The position numbers and the translations under genes were made by a program. The notes below the pieces were generated by a model, which worked only from the letters and a program-made list of their open reading frames with translations, ran no database searches and was not told the DNA's origin. Positions 9,087-18,717 of a stretch of DNA of 64,000 bases are shown one piece after another. The stretch's first letter is position 1, and each line of letters opens with the position of its first letter. Source of the DNA: Pseudosulfitobacter pseudonitzschiae (GTDB lineage Bacteria > Pseudomonadota > Alphaproteobacteria > Rhodobacterales > Rhodobacteraceae); the NCBI RefSeq assembly GCF_900129395.1, contig NZ_FQVP01000002.1, positions 186,001 to 250,000 of the forward strand, in the 5' to 3' direction.

Positions 9087-11372
9087 ATGAACAAGGCAAT
9101 TACCGATGGCGTGCTGTTAATGCCGCCGCCGTTCGCGAATGGTTTGGATGTCTATTCCAGCGGCGACGGCACACCGGGGTCGGACACCTATGCCAATGCG
9201 GCCAATGCGGCCTTTGTCCCTGCCGATCAGGACTTTGCCGGCTGCCTTGAGGTTCAGAAGAACGCATCCACGACCAAGGTGCGGTACATGGGTGAAACGC
9301 CCCTGCTGCCGGGGTGCTATTTGCGGGTGACGGTGCGGGTGAAGGCCGTCAGCGGCAACCTACCCTCGGTTCGGGTGGCGGGCTATGCGGCGGCTGCGGG
9401 GGGCGGCAACGTGTCGGGCGTGGATCAGACCAGCGACAGTGTGGCGCTGACCGCTTATGGCGAGGTGGTCGAGGTCAGCGCGATCATCGGCACAGGCGAC
9501 CGCAACGGCGTTGATCTGGTCTGGGGGAGAGAGGCCATCTATGGCCACTTCGGGCTGGACCTGACGGGGCCGAACGGTGGCGTGGTGCGTATTGATGACA
9601 TCGTGATCGAGGACGTCACTTCGGTCTTTCTGCGCGATATGCTGGCGCAGGTGGATGTGCGCGACTATGGCGCGATTGGCGATGGGACGACCGACGACAG
9701 CGCCGCATTTGATGCCGCCAATGCCGCTGCCAACGGGCGCGTGGTGCTGGTGCCTGCGGGCACCTATCGGCTGAACAGCGATGTGACCTTTGACACCCAT
9801 GTGAAGTTCGAGGGCAAGGTCACAATGCCGGTGGATGCGGTCCTGTTGCTGCGCCGTGATTTCCATTTGCCAGCCTACATCGACGCATTCGAGAACGAGG
9901 AAGAGGCATTCAAGAAAGCGTTCCAGGCGCTGCTGAACAATGCCGATCATGAATCGCTGGACATGGGCGGGCGCAAGGTGGCGGTGACGGCCCCCATCGA
10001 CATGGTTGCGACCGTGCCCAGCAAGACCAGCTATGCCACCCGCCGGATCATCCGCAACGGGCAGTTCGAGGCATCGGGCACCGCTGCCTGGGCGACCGAA
10101 ACCACCACGTCGCAGGCCACTTATGACCCCGGCAATGCAACCCGGTTGGACAATGTGGTGAACGTGGCCAACATCCCGGTTGGCAGTCTGGTTCAGGGCA
10201 ACGGCGTGGGGCGCGAGGTGTATGTCCGCTCCAAGAACGTGGCACAACAGCGGATTACCCTGTCGGCGCCGCTGTTTGATGCGGATGGCACGCAGAACTT
10301 TACCTTCAAGCGGTTCAAATACCTGCTGGATTTCAGCGGCTTTTCCAACCTGGCCAAATTCGGTCTGGATGGCATCGAGTTCCAGTGCAACAACGTCTGC
10401 TCGGGCATTCTGCTGGCGGAATCCGGGCTGACGTTCACGGTGCAGGACTGTTTCATCTCGCGGCCCAAGGATCGCGGGATCACCTCGCACGGCGGCGGTT
10501 GTCAGGGCATGATCATCGACCGTTGCCAGTTCCTGTCATCCGAGGATGGGGCGGACGTGTCTGACCGCGTTTCCATCGGGTTCAACACCAACGCCAACGA
10601 CGTGAAGATCCGCAACAACCGGGCCACCAAGTTCCGCCACTGGGCGGTGATCGGCGGCGGGTCGTCGATCATTATCGGCAACCATTTCTTTCAGGGCGAC
10701 ACGGTCAACGGTGGTGTCCGCAGCGCGGGCATCGTGATGGCCAAGCCGCACAGCTCGGGGGTGATTTCGGGCAATTACATCGACAACTGCTTTATCGAAT
10801 GGACCAACGAACACGATCCGGCACCTGACTTCAGCTCGGAGTTTTCGTTCAGTGCCCTGTCGATCACCGGCAACACATTCCTGTCGGGCAGCGTGGCGCC
10901 GTGGTTCAGCTATATCGTGGTCAAGCCGCATGGCGCGGGGCATTTCCTGTCGGGCGTGTCGATTACGGGCAACAAATTCCGGTCGATCAGCGGGAACATT
11001 GATCGGGTGGAACGGGTCGACACATCCTTTGCCGACCTGGATCGGGGACGGTTCAAGGATGTTGAGTTTCATGGCAATTCGTTCCACGGGATCAACACGC
11101 CGGTGTCGAACCCGCTGCGGGTCCGTCATGGCGAGACGACAACAGCGCAAACATGGGTGATCGACACCAATGGAGAGCTGCCGTTTGAAGGGTGGGCCAC
11201 GCAGGTGGTTGCCGTCACGGCCCATGGCCGGTTGCGCAATGACAACAACGTCACAAAGTTCGATTTCCCCTATACCGACCCCGAAGAAGGCCCGAACCGC
11301 GATCAGGTCCATCTGGGGTGGGACCAGCCGATGAAAGGGACGGTGAACCTGATTGTGCGTATGGACAATTAG
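9087..11372 (+). CDS. Pectate-lyase-3 / GH28-related right-handed beta-helix protein
   Basis: A 761-aa protein. Residues 1-185 form a beta-rich module of the carbohydrate-binding or tail-adaptor kind. At about residues 190-240 comes the diagnostic Pectate_lyase_3 entry motif, VRDYGAIGDGTTDD followed by PAGTYRL. The rest is a parallel beta-helix with repeated turns such as ISGNYIDN, ITGNTFLSG and ITGNKFRS. There is no signal peptide, unlike secreted polysaccharide lyases. No catalytic Asp cluster of true GH28 is obvious, so activity is uncertain. Possible roles are a surface or exopolysaccharide-modifying protein or a phage-tailspike-like adhesin. SD AAAGGGTGAG precedes the ATG. Confidence 0.8.
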   Translation: MNKAITDGVLLMPPPFANGLDVYSSGDGTPGSDTYANAANAAFVPADQDFAGCLEVQKNASTTKVRYMGETPLLPGCYLRVTVRVKAVSGNLPSVRVAGYAAAAGGGNVSGVDQTSDSVALTAYGEVVEVSAIIGTGDRNGVDLVWGREAIYGHFGLDLTGPNGGVVRIDDIVIEDVTSVFLRDMLAQVDVRDYGAIGDGTTDDSAAFDAANAAANGRVVLVPAGTYRLNSDVTFDTHVKFEGKVTMPVDAVLLLRRDFHLPAYIDAFENEEEAFKKAFQALLNNADHESLDMGGRKVAVTAPIDMVATVPSKTSYATRRIIRNGQFEASGTAAWATETTTSQATYDPGNATRLDNVVNVANIPVGSLVQGNGVGREVYVRSKNVAQQRITLSAPLFDADGTQNFTFKRFKYLLDFSGFSNLAKFGLDGIEFQCNNVCSGILLAESGLTFTVQDCFISRPKDRGITSHGGGCQGMIIDRCQFLSSEDGADVSDRVSIGFNTNANDVKIRNNRATKFRHWAVIGGGSSIIIGNHFFQGDTVNGGVRSAGIVMAKPHSSGVISGNYIDNCFIEWTNEHDPAPDFSSEFSFSALSITGNTFLSGSVAPWFSYIVVKPHGAGHFLSGVSITGNKFRSISGNIDRVERVDTSFADLDRGRFKDVEFHGNSFHGINTPVSNPLRVRHGETTTAQTWVIDTNGELPFEGWATQVVAVTAHGRLRNDNNVTKFDFPYTDPEEGPNRDQVHLGWDQPMKGTVNLIVRMDN

Positions 11373-11397
11373 ACCCGCCGCCCGTTTCATGGTCCAA

Positions 11398-11423
11398 GGC
11401 CCGCGCCCCCTCCGGTGCGGGTC
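11398..11423. terminator. Hairpin between convergent genes
   Basis: GGCCCGC (11398-11404) pairs with GCGGGTC (11417-11423), one G-U pair, followed by TTGT. It lies between two convergent stop codons and may serve both strands, weakly. Confidence 0.45.
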
Positions 11424-11438
11424 TTGTGCCGTTTGGAG

Positions 11439-12104
11439 TCAGAAGCTGTGCCACAGCCCCAGCTTGATGCCATAGCCGGTGCGGTGGCTTTGGGTGGCTT
11501 CGACCCCGACCAGATAGCTGAATTTGCCGCGTTTCGGGGTGTAGACATAGGATGAGGACAGGGTGGCGGCGCTGTAGCCCGTGTTTGTACCCGTCCAGAA
11601 CATCTGGACCATTGCCTTGCTGCGGTTGTTGAATTTCAGGCCCGCGATCGTGTCCACCTTGGCCGTGCGCAGAGCGGTGCCAAAGTTCCATTGCAGCGCG
11701 GTGTCAACGCCCAGCCACCCGTCGTATCGCCCCAGCTTGATCCCGCGTCCGTAGCTAAGTCCCAGCCGTGCCAATGGTGTCACCGCGATCCCGTCGAAAT
11801 CCGCGCCCAAGCCGATCTGATAGGCCCAGACGGACCGGTCATTGCCAAAGGGCAGGGCGCGGCGGGCAAAGACGCGACCGCTGCCAATCTGGCCCCATCC
11901 GGTTGCGATCATATCAACGTCCAGCCCGATGGTGGTTTTGGTCGTCAGGCCATATTCGAAATAAATGCTGTTCTTCGTGACCAGCTGATCAGTCAGCGTC
12001 GTCGTGGTTGCGGAGAACCCGGCGCCCTTGTCGCGCAGCCAGGCACCGGCTGTGGCGGACGTGGCTGCAAGACTGCTGCATAATATGGCGACCCACAGAC
12101 GCAC
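11439..12104 (-). CDS. Putative outer-membrane beta-barrel protein
   Basis: A 221-aa protein with a Sec signal peptide (VAILCSSLAATSATAG; cleavage near residue 19). It is followed by alternating amphipathic strands and ends in GLWHSF, with the C-terminal Phe typical of outer-membrane barrels recognised by BamA. Small-residue/aromatic alternation (for example YEYGLTTKT-type strands and FSYLVGVEA) supports eight to ten strands. I do not recognise the family or substrate. The start is GTG with AAGGGG five bases upstream, and no in-frame ATG fits. It converges with the beta-helix gene. Confidence 0.7.
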   Translation of the reverse strand: MRLWVAILCSSLAATSATAGAWLRDKGAGFSATTTTLTDQLVTKNSIYFEYGLTTKTTIGLDVDMIATGWGQIGSGRVFARRALPFGNDRSVWAYQIGLGADFDGIAVTPLARLGLSYGRGIKLGRYDGWLGVDTALQWNFGTALRTAKVDTIAGLKFNNRSKAMVQMFWTGTNTGYSAATLSSSYVYTPKRGKFSYLVGVEATQSHRTGYGIKLGLWHSF

Positions 12105-12185
12105 GGCATCCCCTTTGACTGTGGCAACAGACTGCGGGGCGTGTGGTTAACAATTGGTTACGACGTGATGGCGGGTCTCCATGGC

Positions 12186-12221
12186 AAAAGCCGGACACCC
12201 CTTTCGGGCTGCCCGGCTTTT
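12186..12221. terminator. Bidirectional intrinsic terminator
   Basis: AAAAGCCGG (12186-12194) pairs with CCGGCTTTT (12213-12221), with CCC/GGG pairing possible inside the loop. The A-run and T-run give a terminator shape on both strands. On the minus strand it follows the small membrane-protein gene. Confidence 0.75.
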
Positions 12222-12232
12222 ATCGGCTGTCG

Positions 12233-12270
12233 GCTTAACGCTGTGGTCTTAGCTTAACGCTGTGGTCTTA
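12233..12270. repeat. Perfect 19-bp tandem duplication
   Basis: GCTTAACGCTGTGGTCTTA occurs at 12233-12251 and again immediately at 12252-12270. The second copy contains the stop codon of the small PLDc_N gene, so the duplication added a second TAA downstream without changing the protein. Confidence 0.9.
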
Positions 12271-12453
12271 GATGTTGACCGAGCTGCCGCGCGGTCCTGC
12301 GATGAGCCAGGCGATGAAGCCCAGAACCGGCAGAAGGACGATAACGATGGTCCAGATCAGTTTTGCACCGGTCGAGGCCGACGAAGTCAAAACCTGATAG
12401 ATCGCGTAGATATCGGCGATCAGAACCAGCAGTCCGACTAATGAATATCCCAT
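12268..12453 (-). CDS. Small PLDc_N-type membrane protein
   Basis: A 61-aa protein with two transmembrane helices. The pattern ADIYAIYQVLTSSAS, WTIVIVLLPVLGFIAWLI and GPRG matches the PLDc_N (phospholipase D N-terminal) small membrane family seen in many bacteria, here without a nuclease domain. Function is unknown. The ATG at 12453 (MGYSL) is chosen because AAGGA lies seven bases upstream; the ATG at 12468 has no ribosome binding site. Confidence 0.8.
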   Translation of the reverse strand: MGYSLVGLLVLIADIYAIYQVLTSSASTGAKLIWTIVIVLLPVLGFIAWLIAGPRGSSVNI

Positions 12454-12616
12454 GACGTATTCCTTCATTGCTTAACATAATTTCTGGTCAACCAACCGCA
12501 GACCCAGCGCAAAGGTTCCGTCAGAGCCTCAAACTAATTCTTGGAACAAACCGCGACAAAGGCGTGTTGTCTGGGTGCAAACACAGAAAATTGAAGATGA
12601 ATTGAAGGAGACCATA

Positions 12617-12907
12617 ATGAAAACCGGAGCCACAATCGCCATTGCCGTCGTCGCTGTTGCCGCCATTGCTGCAGGTATTTACATGATCGACGTGGATCAG
12701 ACCGAAGAGGCGCGGCTTCCCGACGTTGAGCTGAACGTCGAAGGTGGCAACCTGCCGAAATTCGACGCCGAGGTCGGCTCGGTTGAAGTGACCGAAGAAG
12801 ACGCCACCGTGAAAGTGCCCGATGTGGACGTGTCGATGGAAGAGACCACCGTCACAGTTCCCGGCATTTCGGTGACGCCGCCGGAAGAAGAAACAGCGTC
12901 GAACTAA
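12617..12907 (+). CDS. Membrane-anchored acidic hypothetical protein
   Basis: A 96-aa protein. Residues 5-27 form one hydrophobic helix (uncleaved anchor or signal), and the rest is very acidic and strand-like with a repeating V-x-V-P cadence (VKVPDVDVS, VTVPGISVT). The topology suggests a periplasmic tail of about 65 residues. I do not recognise a family. AAGGAG sits just upstream of the ATG at 12617, which rules out the longer reading starting at 12575. A terminator follows. Confidence 0.7.
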   Translation: MKTGATIAIAVVAVAAIAAGIYMIDVDQTEEARLPDVELNVEGGNLPKFDAEVGSVEVTEEDATVKVPDVDVSMEETTVTVPGISVTPPEEETASN

Positions 12908-12945
12908 GTCACGCATTTCAGCCGCGTGTTCACGCGTGCAACGGG

Positions 12946-12975
12946 GGCCTCTTGCAGCCATGCAAGGGGCCTTTT
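12946..12975 (+). terminator. Intrinsic terminator
   Basis: An 11-bp stem (12946-12956 with 12961-12971, one G-U) with loop GCCA is followed by TTTT. It ends the transcript of the acidic membrane protein. Confidence 0.8.
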
Positions 12976-13058
12976 GCATTCGCTGGCTTGCATTTGTGCA
13001 GGGCAGGGGTGCACCGGCGCACGTTGAGAGACAACACGCGCTGTGTTAGGCAAACGCC

Positions 13059-13610
13059 ATGATAAAGCCTGCACATCCTCTGGCGCTGGACCAGCGCGAC
13101 GGCCTGCCCGACAGCCTGCGCGTGCTGGCCGATGCCTATCCGCGTGGCACGTGGGAAAAGCACGACAATTTCAACCAGATGATCCAGTTCTGGATGCAGC
13201 GGCACATGATGTTCCGGCAGTTGATGGAGCTGTTGAACAAGGACGCCGAACACCTGATGGACCGCAAGATCGGGTTTAAGGATTACGCCCCGCGCCTGTC
13301 GCATTATGCGGGGTCGCTGCTGAACGAATTGCACGGTCACCACCACATCGAAGACGCCCATTATTTTCCGCAACTGATCCAACTGGACGGGCGTATCGAA
13401 AAGGCGTTCGACCTGCTGGAAAGCGATCACCTGGCCATGGACGGGCTGCTGCACGGCATGGCCAATGGCGCCAACGCGGTGCTGCAAGGCGGAGAGATCG
13501 GCACGTTCCGTGATACGCTGACAGAGTTCGGCACGCTACTGGAACGGCACCTGACCGACGAGGAAGACATCGTCGTGCCGGTGGTGCTGGAGACGGGGTT
13601 TCAGGGGTAG
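13059..13610 (+). CDS. Hemerythrin HHE-domain protein
   Basis: A 183-aa four-helix protein with hemerythrin-type metal ligands. They are H in FWMQRHMMF, the block ELHGHHHIEDAHYFP (HxxxE-like with adjacent His), SDHLAMDGLLHG, and HLTDEEDIVVP near the C-terminus. Such proteins carry a diiron centre and act in oxygen, NO or iron homeostasis in the cytosol. The specific role cannot be told. It is convergent with uvrB, with only nine bases between the stops, and shows no terminator. Confidence 0.88.
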   Translation: MIKPAHPLALDQRDGLPDSLRVLADAYPRGTWEKHDNFNQMIQFWMQRHMMFRQLMELLNKDAEHLMDRKIGFKDYAPRLSHYAGSLLNELHGHHHIEDAHYFPQLIQLDGRIEKAFDLLESDHLAMDGLLHGMANGANAVLQGGEIGTFRDTLTEFGTLLERHLTDEEDIVVPVVLETGFQG

Positions 13611-13619
13611 GGCGCGCCC

Positions 13620-15821
13620 CTACCGCTTCCCCCCGTACCGCGATTTGCCGCCGCGCATGCCGCCACGTCCGCCGGTGCTGCGACCCGATGCTTTTTGTGC
13701 GTCGCCCACGGCCTTTTCCACCGCGTATTGCCGCGCCATCGGATCGTCGGCCACCACAAGATCCACCGCTTCCAGGCGTTTGACTTCGTCGCGCAGGCGG
13801 GCGGCCTCTTCGAATTCCAGGTTTTCGGCGGCCTTGCGCATGTCGGTGCGCAGGCCGTCCAGAACCGCCTGAAGGTTGCCGCCGGCCAGCGATTTGTCGA
13901 TCTTGGCGGTGACGCGGGATTGGTCGGTGTCGCCCTTGTAAAGACCGGCCAGGATATCCTCGACGTTCTTTTTGACCGTCGCGGGGGTGATCCCGTGTTC
14001 CTTGTTATAGGCCAACTGCTTGTTGCGGCGGCGTTCGGTTTCGCCCATAGCGCGTTCCATGCTGCCGGTGATACGGTCGGCGTACATGATCACGCGCCCG
14101 TCGGCGTTGCGCGCGGCGCGTCCGATGGTCTGGATCAGCGAGGTTTCCGAGCGCAAAAAGCCCTCTTTGTCCGCGTCCAGAATGGCGACCAGCCCGCATT
14201 CGGGGATGTCCAGGCCCTCGCGCAGCAGGTTGATCCCGATCAGCACGTCAAAGGCGCCCAGCCTTAAATCTCGCAGGATTTCAATGCGTTCGATGGTATC
14301 GATGTCGCTGTGCATATAGCGCACGCGAATGCCCTGTTCGTGCATGTATTCGGTCAGGTCTTCGGCCATGCGCTTGGTCAGCGTGGTGCACAGGGTGCGC
14401 ATACCGTTGGCAGCCACTTTGCGCACCTCGTCCAGAAGGTCATCGACCTGCATGTCCACGGGGCGGATTTCGATCACCGGATCGACAAGGCCGGTGGGGC
14501 GGATCACCTGTTCAGTGAAGACGCCGCCGGTTTGCTCGATTTCCCATGCGGCGGGGGTGGCGCTGACGAAGACCGATTGCGGGCGCATGGCGTCCCATTC
14601 CTCGAACTTCAGCGGGCGGTTGTCCATGCAGGACGGCAACCGGAACCCGTGTTCGGCCAGCGTGAACTTGCGCCGGTAGTCGCCTTTGTACATGCCGCCG
14701 ATCTGCGGCACGCTGACGTGGCTTTCGTCGGCAAAGACGATGGCATTGTCGGGGATGAACTCGAACAGGGTGGGGGGCGGCTCGCCCGGCGCGCGGCCTG
14801 TCAGATAGCGCGAGTAGTTTTCGATCCCGTTGCACACACCGGTCGCTTCCAGCATTTCCAGATCAAAGTTGGTGCGCTGTTCCAGCCGTTGCGCCTCCAG
14901 CAACTTGCCGTCGCCGACCAGTTGGTCCAGCCGCATCCGCAGCTCTTTCTTGATGCCGATGATGGCCTGCGACATCGTCGGTTTCGGCGTCACGTAGTGG
15001 CTGTTGGCGTAGACGCGGATCTGGTCCATCGTCGCGGTTTTCTCGCCGGTCAGCGGGTCGAATTCCGTGATGCTTTCCAGTTCCTCGCCAAAGAAAGACA
15101 GCCGCCATGCGCGGTCATCAAGGTGGGCGGGAAAGATTTCCAGCGCATCGCCGCGCACGCGGAAGGCCCCGCGAAAGAACGCCTGATCGTTGCGTTTGTA
15201 TTGCTGGGCCACCAGGTCGGCGATCACCTGACGCTGGTCGTACATCTGTCCGACCTTCAGATCCTGTGTCATCGCACCATAGGTTTCGACCGAGCCGATG
15301 CCGTAGATGCACGACACCGAGGCCACGATAATCACATCGTCACGCTCCAACAGCGCCCGCGTGGCCGAGTGGCGCATGCGGTCGATCTGTTCGTTGATCT
15401 GGCTTTCCTTCTCGATATAGGTGTCCGACCGCGCCACATAGGCTTCGGGCTGGTAGTAGTCGTAGTAGCTGACGAAATATTCGACCGCGTTGTCGGGAAA
15501 GAAGCCCTTGAATTCGCCATAGAGCTGCGCCGCCAGCGTCTTGTTCGGGGCCAGGATGATCGCGGGACGCTGCGTTTCCTCGATCACGCGCGCCATGGTG
15601 AACGTCTTGCCTGTGCCGGTCGCGCCCAACAACACCTGATTGTGCTCTCCCGCCAGAACGCCCTCGGTCAGTTCCTTGATCGCAGTGGGTTGGTCGCCTG
15701 CGGCTTCGAATTCAGTGTGCAGCCGGAAACGTTGTCCGCCCTCAAGCTTGGGGCGGTTCTTTACGTCCGGCGCAGGGTTCGACAGCACCGGCGCGGAGGA
15801 GTCGGAGTGGGCGTAGGGCAT
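13620..15821 (-). CDS. uvrB: Excinuclease ABC subunit UvrB
   Basis: DNA-damage verification helicase of nucleotide excision repair; it receives lesions from UvrA and hands them to UvrC. The 733-aa protein has Walker A GATGTGKT (residues 66-73), the beta-hairpin [11 protein letters not shown] that locks the strand, DEAH-like DESH, the superfamily 2 motif VI IGRAARN, and a C-terminal UVR coiled coil ([18 protein letters not shown]) that binds UvrC. The Gly/Arg-rich tail of about 30 residues ([19 protein letters not shown]) is an extension common in alphaproteobacteria. The ATG at 15821 is assumed; a TTG at 15845 is possible, and the GGAGGT in between is 15 bases upstream of the ATG. Confidence 0.96.
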   Translation of the reverse strand: MPYAHSDSSAPVLSNPAPDVKNRPKLEGGQRFRLHTEFEAAGDQPTAIKELTEGVLAGEHNQVLLGATGTGKTFTMARVIEETQRPAIILAPNKTLAAQLYGEFKGFFPDNAVEYFVSYYDYYQPEAYVARSDTYIEKESQINEQIDRMRHSATRALLERDDVIIVASVSCIYGIGSVETYGAMTQDLKVGQMYDQRQVIADLVAQQYKRNDQAFFRGAFRVRGDALEIFPAHLDDRAWRLSFFGEELESITEFDPLTGEKTATMDQIRVYANSHYVTPKPTMSQAIIGIKKELRMRLDQLVGDGKLLEAQRLEQRTNFDLEMLEATGVCNGIENYSRYLTGRAPGEPPPTLFEFIPDNAIVFADESHVSVPQIGGMYKGDYRRKFTLAEHGFRLPSCMDNRPLKFEEWDAMRPQSVFVSATPAAWEIEQTGGVFTEQVIRPTGLVDPVIEIRPVDMQVDDLLDEVRKVAANGMRTLCTTLTKRMAEDLTEYMHEQGIRVRYMHSDIDTIERIEILRDLRLGAFDVLIGINLLREGLDIPECGLVAILDADKEGFLRSETSLIQTIGRAARNADGRVIMYADRITGSMERAMGETERRRNKQLAYNKEHGITPATVKKNVEDILAGLYKGDTDQSRVTAKIDKSLAGGNLQAVLDGLRTDMRKAAENLEFEEAARLRDEVKRLEAVDLVVADDPMARQYAVEKAVGDAQKASGRSTGGRGGMRGGKSRYGGKR

Positions 15822-16012
15822 GGCAGTCTCGCTTTCACCTCCCAACTTGGTCCGTTTGACGCCAGACGCAAGGGGGGCGGCGGGCGATGCTGTCAGAAAT
15901 TGTCAGCAAATGGCGAGGCTGCGTTGCCGCAAGTGACGCAATCCGTTCAGGGAAATGTGGAAATTCCAAAATGTCTGCATTAACCTGTGCGAGATTTTAC
16001 CGGAAGATTGTC

Positions 16013-17881
16013 ATGCGCCTGATTTCACTGACCCTTGTCGCCCTGTCCCTTGTCACCAGTGCCGTTGCACAGATCCCCGACGGCTATTGCACTGTCGTGC
16101 TCTCCTCACGCCCGACCCTGGCGCAGGCTGCGGATGACGTGCGCGCCCGTTGGTCTGACCGCGACACCACGGTCTATCTGTCGCAAAACGGCTGGTATGC
16201 GATCACGGCCCAAGTGGTGCGCAAGGACCGCGCCGACACCGTTCTGGCACAAGGCAAGGCGGCGGGGCGGCTGCCCAATGACGCGCTGTGTTCGGCCGGC
16301 AAAAGCTATACCCGTGTCGCGGCGCGATTCGATGCGGCGGCAACGGGTGAGAACATCATCTGGCAGGCGGTGGACGCGTCGCGCATGGGCAAGCAGGACA
16401 AGCGTTTCATCCAGCTCGCATTGGCCTTTCAGGGCGATTACAATGGTTTGCTGGACGGCGACTGGGGCAAGCGCAGCCAGCAAGCGTTGGAAGCCTATGC
16501 CTTTCGCGAAAGCGGGCAGGCCCCGGCCAACTGGCACCTGTCGGGGCTGGCATTCGATCTGGTCGAGGAAATGGACCGCGGCGGCTGGCAGATGTATTAC
16601 AATGCACTGCTGGGCATGAGCTATCTGTTCCCGCAGGCACAGTCTGAAGAGGCGGGGTCGGATTCCAATTTCAACAATTGGGAACACACCGCCAGCAGCC
16701 TGCGCTATTCCTTCACCACCAGCGATCAGGACCGCGCCCAGGGTATCCACGATTTTGTCTATGGCGAAGCGGCGCCCGGTTCTGACCCCTATTCACTGCG
16801 CAAGGACGATTTCGCGATCACGGCGGTGCAAAAGGCAAATGGCCGGCACCTCTATGCCCGTTCGCATTTCCTGCGTGGCCAGTGGTCCACCGTCATCCTG
16901 TCGGCAGAGGATCGTGACGTGCATCTGGTGCGTGCGGTCACGGCCTCGATGCAGCAGGGGCAGGCGACACCGATCCGCTTTCAGGAAGGCGGTTTCCTTG
17001 ATCGCAACATTCAGGCAACGCTTGATTTCATCGACCGGCAGGAGGAGGAAAATCCGCCCGTCGCAGCACCCTCGGCGCCCGTCGCGGCGGCCAGCGGTGG
17101 CGACAGTGTGAACCGTCCCCGCACATCGCAGCCGCAACAGGTTGCCGTGGCCCCGCCGCAGGCACGCCCACAGCCGCCCACCAGCACGGGCGACAGCGTC
17201 AACCGCCCGCGTCGCACGGCGGAGCCTGCGCCAACTCCTGCACCCGTCACCCGCCTCGAACCCAAGCGCAGCGCCAGCAGCTCGGGCACCGGGATTGTCG
17301 TGCGTTCGGACGGGCTGGTGCTGACCAACGCCCATGTGGTTGACGGCTGCACCGACCTGCGCATCGATGGCCGCCCCGCGACCCTGCGCAATGTCTCGGA
17401 CACTTACGATCTGGCGCTGTTGTCGATCGACGCGGCCAAGGCACTGCCCTACGCCGCTTTTGCCCCCGAAGCGGCGGGCTTGAACTCGGACGTGACCGTG
17501 CTGGGCTATCCGCTCAGTGGCCTGTTGGGTGGGCTGAACGTGACGCGCGGCGCGGTGTCGGCGGTGACCGGCCTGAGCGGCGATTCCATCACCATGCAGA
17601 TCACGGCACCGGTGCAGCCGGGCAATTCGGGCGGTCCCGTCGTGGATGACAAGGGGCAGGTGGTCGGCGTCGTGGTGTCCAAGCTGGACGCGCAGCGGCT
17701 GGCCGAGCGCATCGGCGACATTCCCCAGAACGTCAACTTTGCCATTCGCGGGGGCGTCGCCAAACGCTATCTGCGGATGAACGGCGTGCGGCACACCGAA
17801 CGGTCGGGTGCGCCGGTGCTGTCGCCCGTGTCGCTGGCTGAAACCGCCAAGGCCTTTACCACGTTCATTGAATGCGACTAG
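16013..17881 (+). CDS. Secreted trypsin-like serine protease with SPOR-like and peptidoglycan-binding-like domains
   Basis: A 622-aa exported protein. The signal peptide is residues 1-20 (cleavage AVA-Q). Residues 24-100 look SPOR-like ([19 protein letters not shown]). Residues 130-165 match a PG_binding_1 helix bundle ([16 protein letters not shown]). A Pro/Ala-rich linker holds two GDSVNRPR repeats (about residues 365-405). The C-terminus is a chymotrypsin-fold protease with triad H441 (TNAHVV), D466 (YDLALL) and S539 (PGNSGGP). No PDZ domain is present, unlike DegP. The architecture suggests a cell-wall-associated protease. SD is weak; this ATG is chosen because it starts the signal peptide. 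Confidence 0.85.
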   Translation: MRLISLTLVALSLVTSAVAQIPDGYCTVVLSSRPTLAQAADDVRARWSDRDTTVYLSQNGWYAITAQVVRKDRADTVLAQGKAAGRLPNDALCSAGKSYTRVAARFDAAATGENIIWQAVDASRMGKQDKRFIQLALAFQGDYNGLLDGDWGKRSQQALEAYAFRESGQAPANWHLSGLAFDLVEEMDRGGWQMYYNALLGMSYLFPQAQSEEAGSDSNFNNWEHTASSLRYSFTTSDQDRAQGIHDFVYGEAAPGSDPYSLRKDDFAITAVQKANGRHLYARSHFLRGQWSTVILSAEDRDVHLVRAVTASMQQGQATPIRFQEGGFLDRNIQATLDFIDRQEEENPPVAAPSAPVAAASGGDSVNRPRTSQPQQVAVAPPQARPQPPTSTGDSVNRPRRTAEPAPTPAPVTRLEPKRSASSSGTGIVVRSDGLVLTNAHVVDGCTDLRIDGRPATLRNVSDTYDLALLSIDAAKALPYAAFAPEAAGLNSDVTVLGYPLSGLLGGLNVTRGAVSAVTGLSGDSITMQITAPVQPGNSGGPVVDDKGQVVGVVVSKLDAQRLAERIGDIPQNVNFAIRGGVAKRYLRMNGVRHTERSGAPVLSPVSLAETAKAFTTFIECD

Positions 17882-17960
17882 CGCGGCCCGCGTCAAAACG
17901 CATCTTGCCCCACGGGGCGAAATTGCCGATATATCAACCCGTAATCTCAGGAGCCTGTCC

Positions 17961-18272
17961 ATGCGCGCACGAATCTACCAACCCGCAAAAACCGCCATGT
18001 CGTCGGGCACGGCGCGCACCAAGGGCTGGGTGCTGGAGTTCATCCCTGCCACCGCACGCACTGTTGATCCGCTGATGGGCTGGACGTCCTCCGACGACAC
18101 CCAGGCCCAGGTGCGCCTTCGCTTTGACACCCGTGAGCAGGCCGAAGATTACGCCCGTGAAAACGGCATCGACGCAGTGGTCCAGGACCCCAACAAGCGC
18201 AAAGCCAACATCCGCCCCGGCGGCTACGGCGACAACTTTGCCACCAACCGGCGCGGTGTGTGGACGCACTGA
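17961..18272 (+). CDS. ETC complex I subunit, NDUFS4-like
   Basis: A 103-aa homologue of the mitochondrial NDUFS4 (18-kDa) accessory subunit of NADH:ubiquinone oxidoreductase, a gene typical of alphaproteobacteria. Features are [16 protein letters not shown], the core [25 protein letters not shown] and [11 protein letters not shown]. It would bind the peripheral arm of complex I on the cytosolic side. It is encoded away from any nuo operon, as is common. CAGGAG is found eight bases upstream of the ATG. Confidence 0.9.
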   Translation: MRARIYQPAKTAMSSGTARTKGWVLEFIPATARTVDPLMGWTSSDDTQAQVRLRFDTREQAEDYARENGIDAVVQDPNKRKANIRPGGYGDNFATNRRGVWTH

Positions 18273-18371
18273 GGTTTGTAAATCGGGTTAAAGATCCCGC
18301 GAAGCATTGGACTGAGCTAAATGCGGGGCGCCCACCGGGCACCTTTTCCATATGTTGATTGACCTGTGCGG

Positions 18372-18554
18372 ATGGCCGGAAAGGCGCCGAAAAAGGTCAA
18401 TTTGGTGGCGCTGGACCCAGAAGTTCTGGCCGCACTGCTGCTAGAGGTGGTAAGGGGCGATACTGCGCGGCAACGTCGGGTGCGCATGGTCCGGCCGGGG
18501 ACACTTCGGGTAGCACAGTCGTGCAGGGCAAGCAGGGCGTTTGACGCAACATAG
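18372..18554 (+). pseudogene. Possible N-terminal remnant of a DUF6880-type gene
   Basis: A 61-codon frame reading MAGKAPKKVNLVALDP, then EVLAALLLEVVRGD and ARQRRVRMV. This run resembles the N-terminus of DUF6880 proteins (a leucine-rich helix followed by GD and an Arg-rich helix). Those proteins are several hundred residues long, but here similarity stops after RVRMV, and the frame closes in unrelated sequence. No continuation is visible in the other two frames. I read it as a decayed fragment; chance resemblance is possible. Confidence 0.35.
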
Positions 18555-18717
18555 TCAAAAGCACCTCATTTGCAGAGCTTTAGGGCATCTATCAAATTCT
18601 GGATGTGGCAGAAACACGACGGCTACGTTTGAAAAACGCTTCGCGCGCTTTTCAGACCCATGAATTGCAATCAATAGTTATGATTAATATTGTGCCGTAC
18701 AAACTGGAGTTGCATTG
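18555..18717. other. AT-richer non-coding stretch before the OMP gene
   Basis: This stretch is visibly AT-richer than its surroundings, without ORFs of note. It includes the segment TTATGATTAATATTGTG (about 18678-18694), which probably contains the promoter of the downstream beta-barrel/Cache gene pair. No clear operator was found. Confidence 0.4.

Noticed and set aside
14310-15983. Long plus-strand frame across uvrB
   Set aside because: Antisense of uvrB; no recognisable domain and no ribosome binding site.
18273-18360. Possible tRNA after the complex I subunit gene
   Set aside because: No cloverleaf could be folded; the T-arm GTTCGA element is absent.
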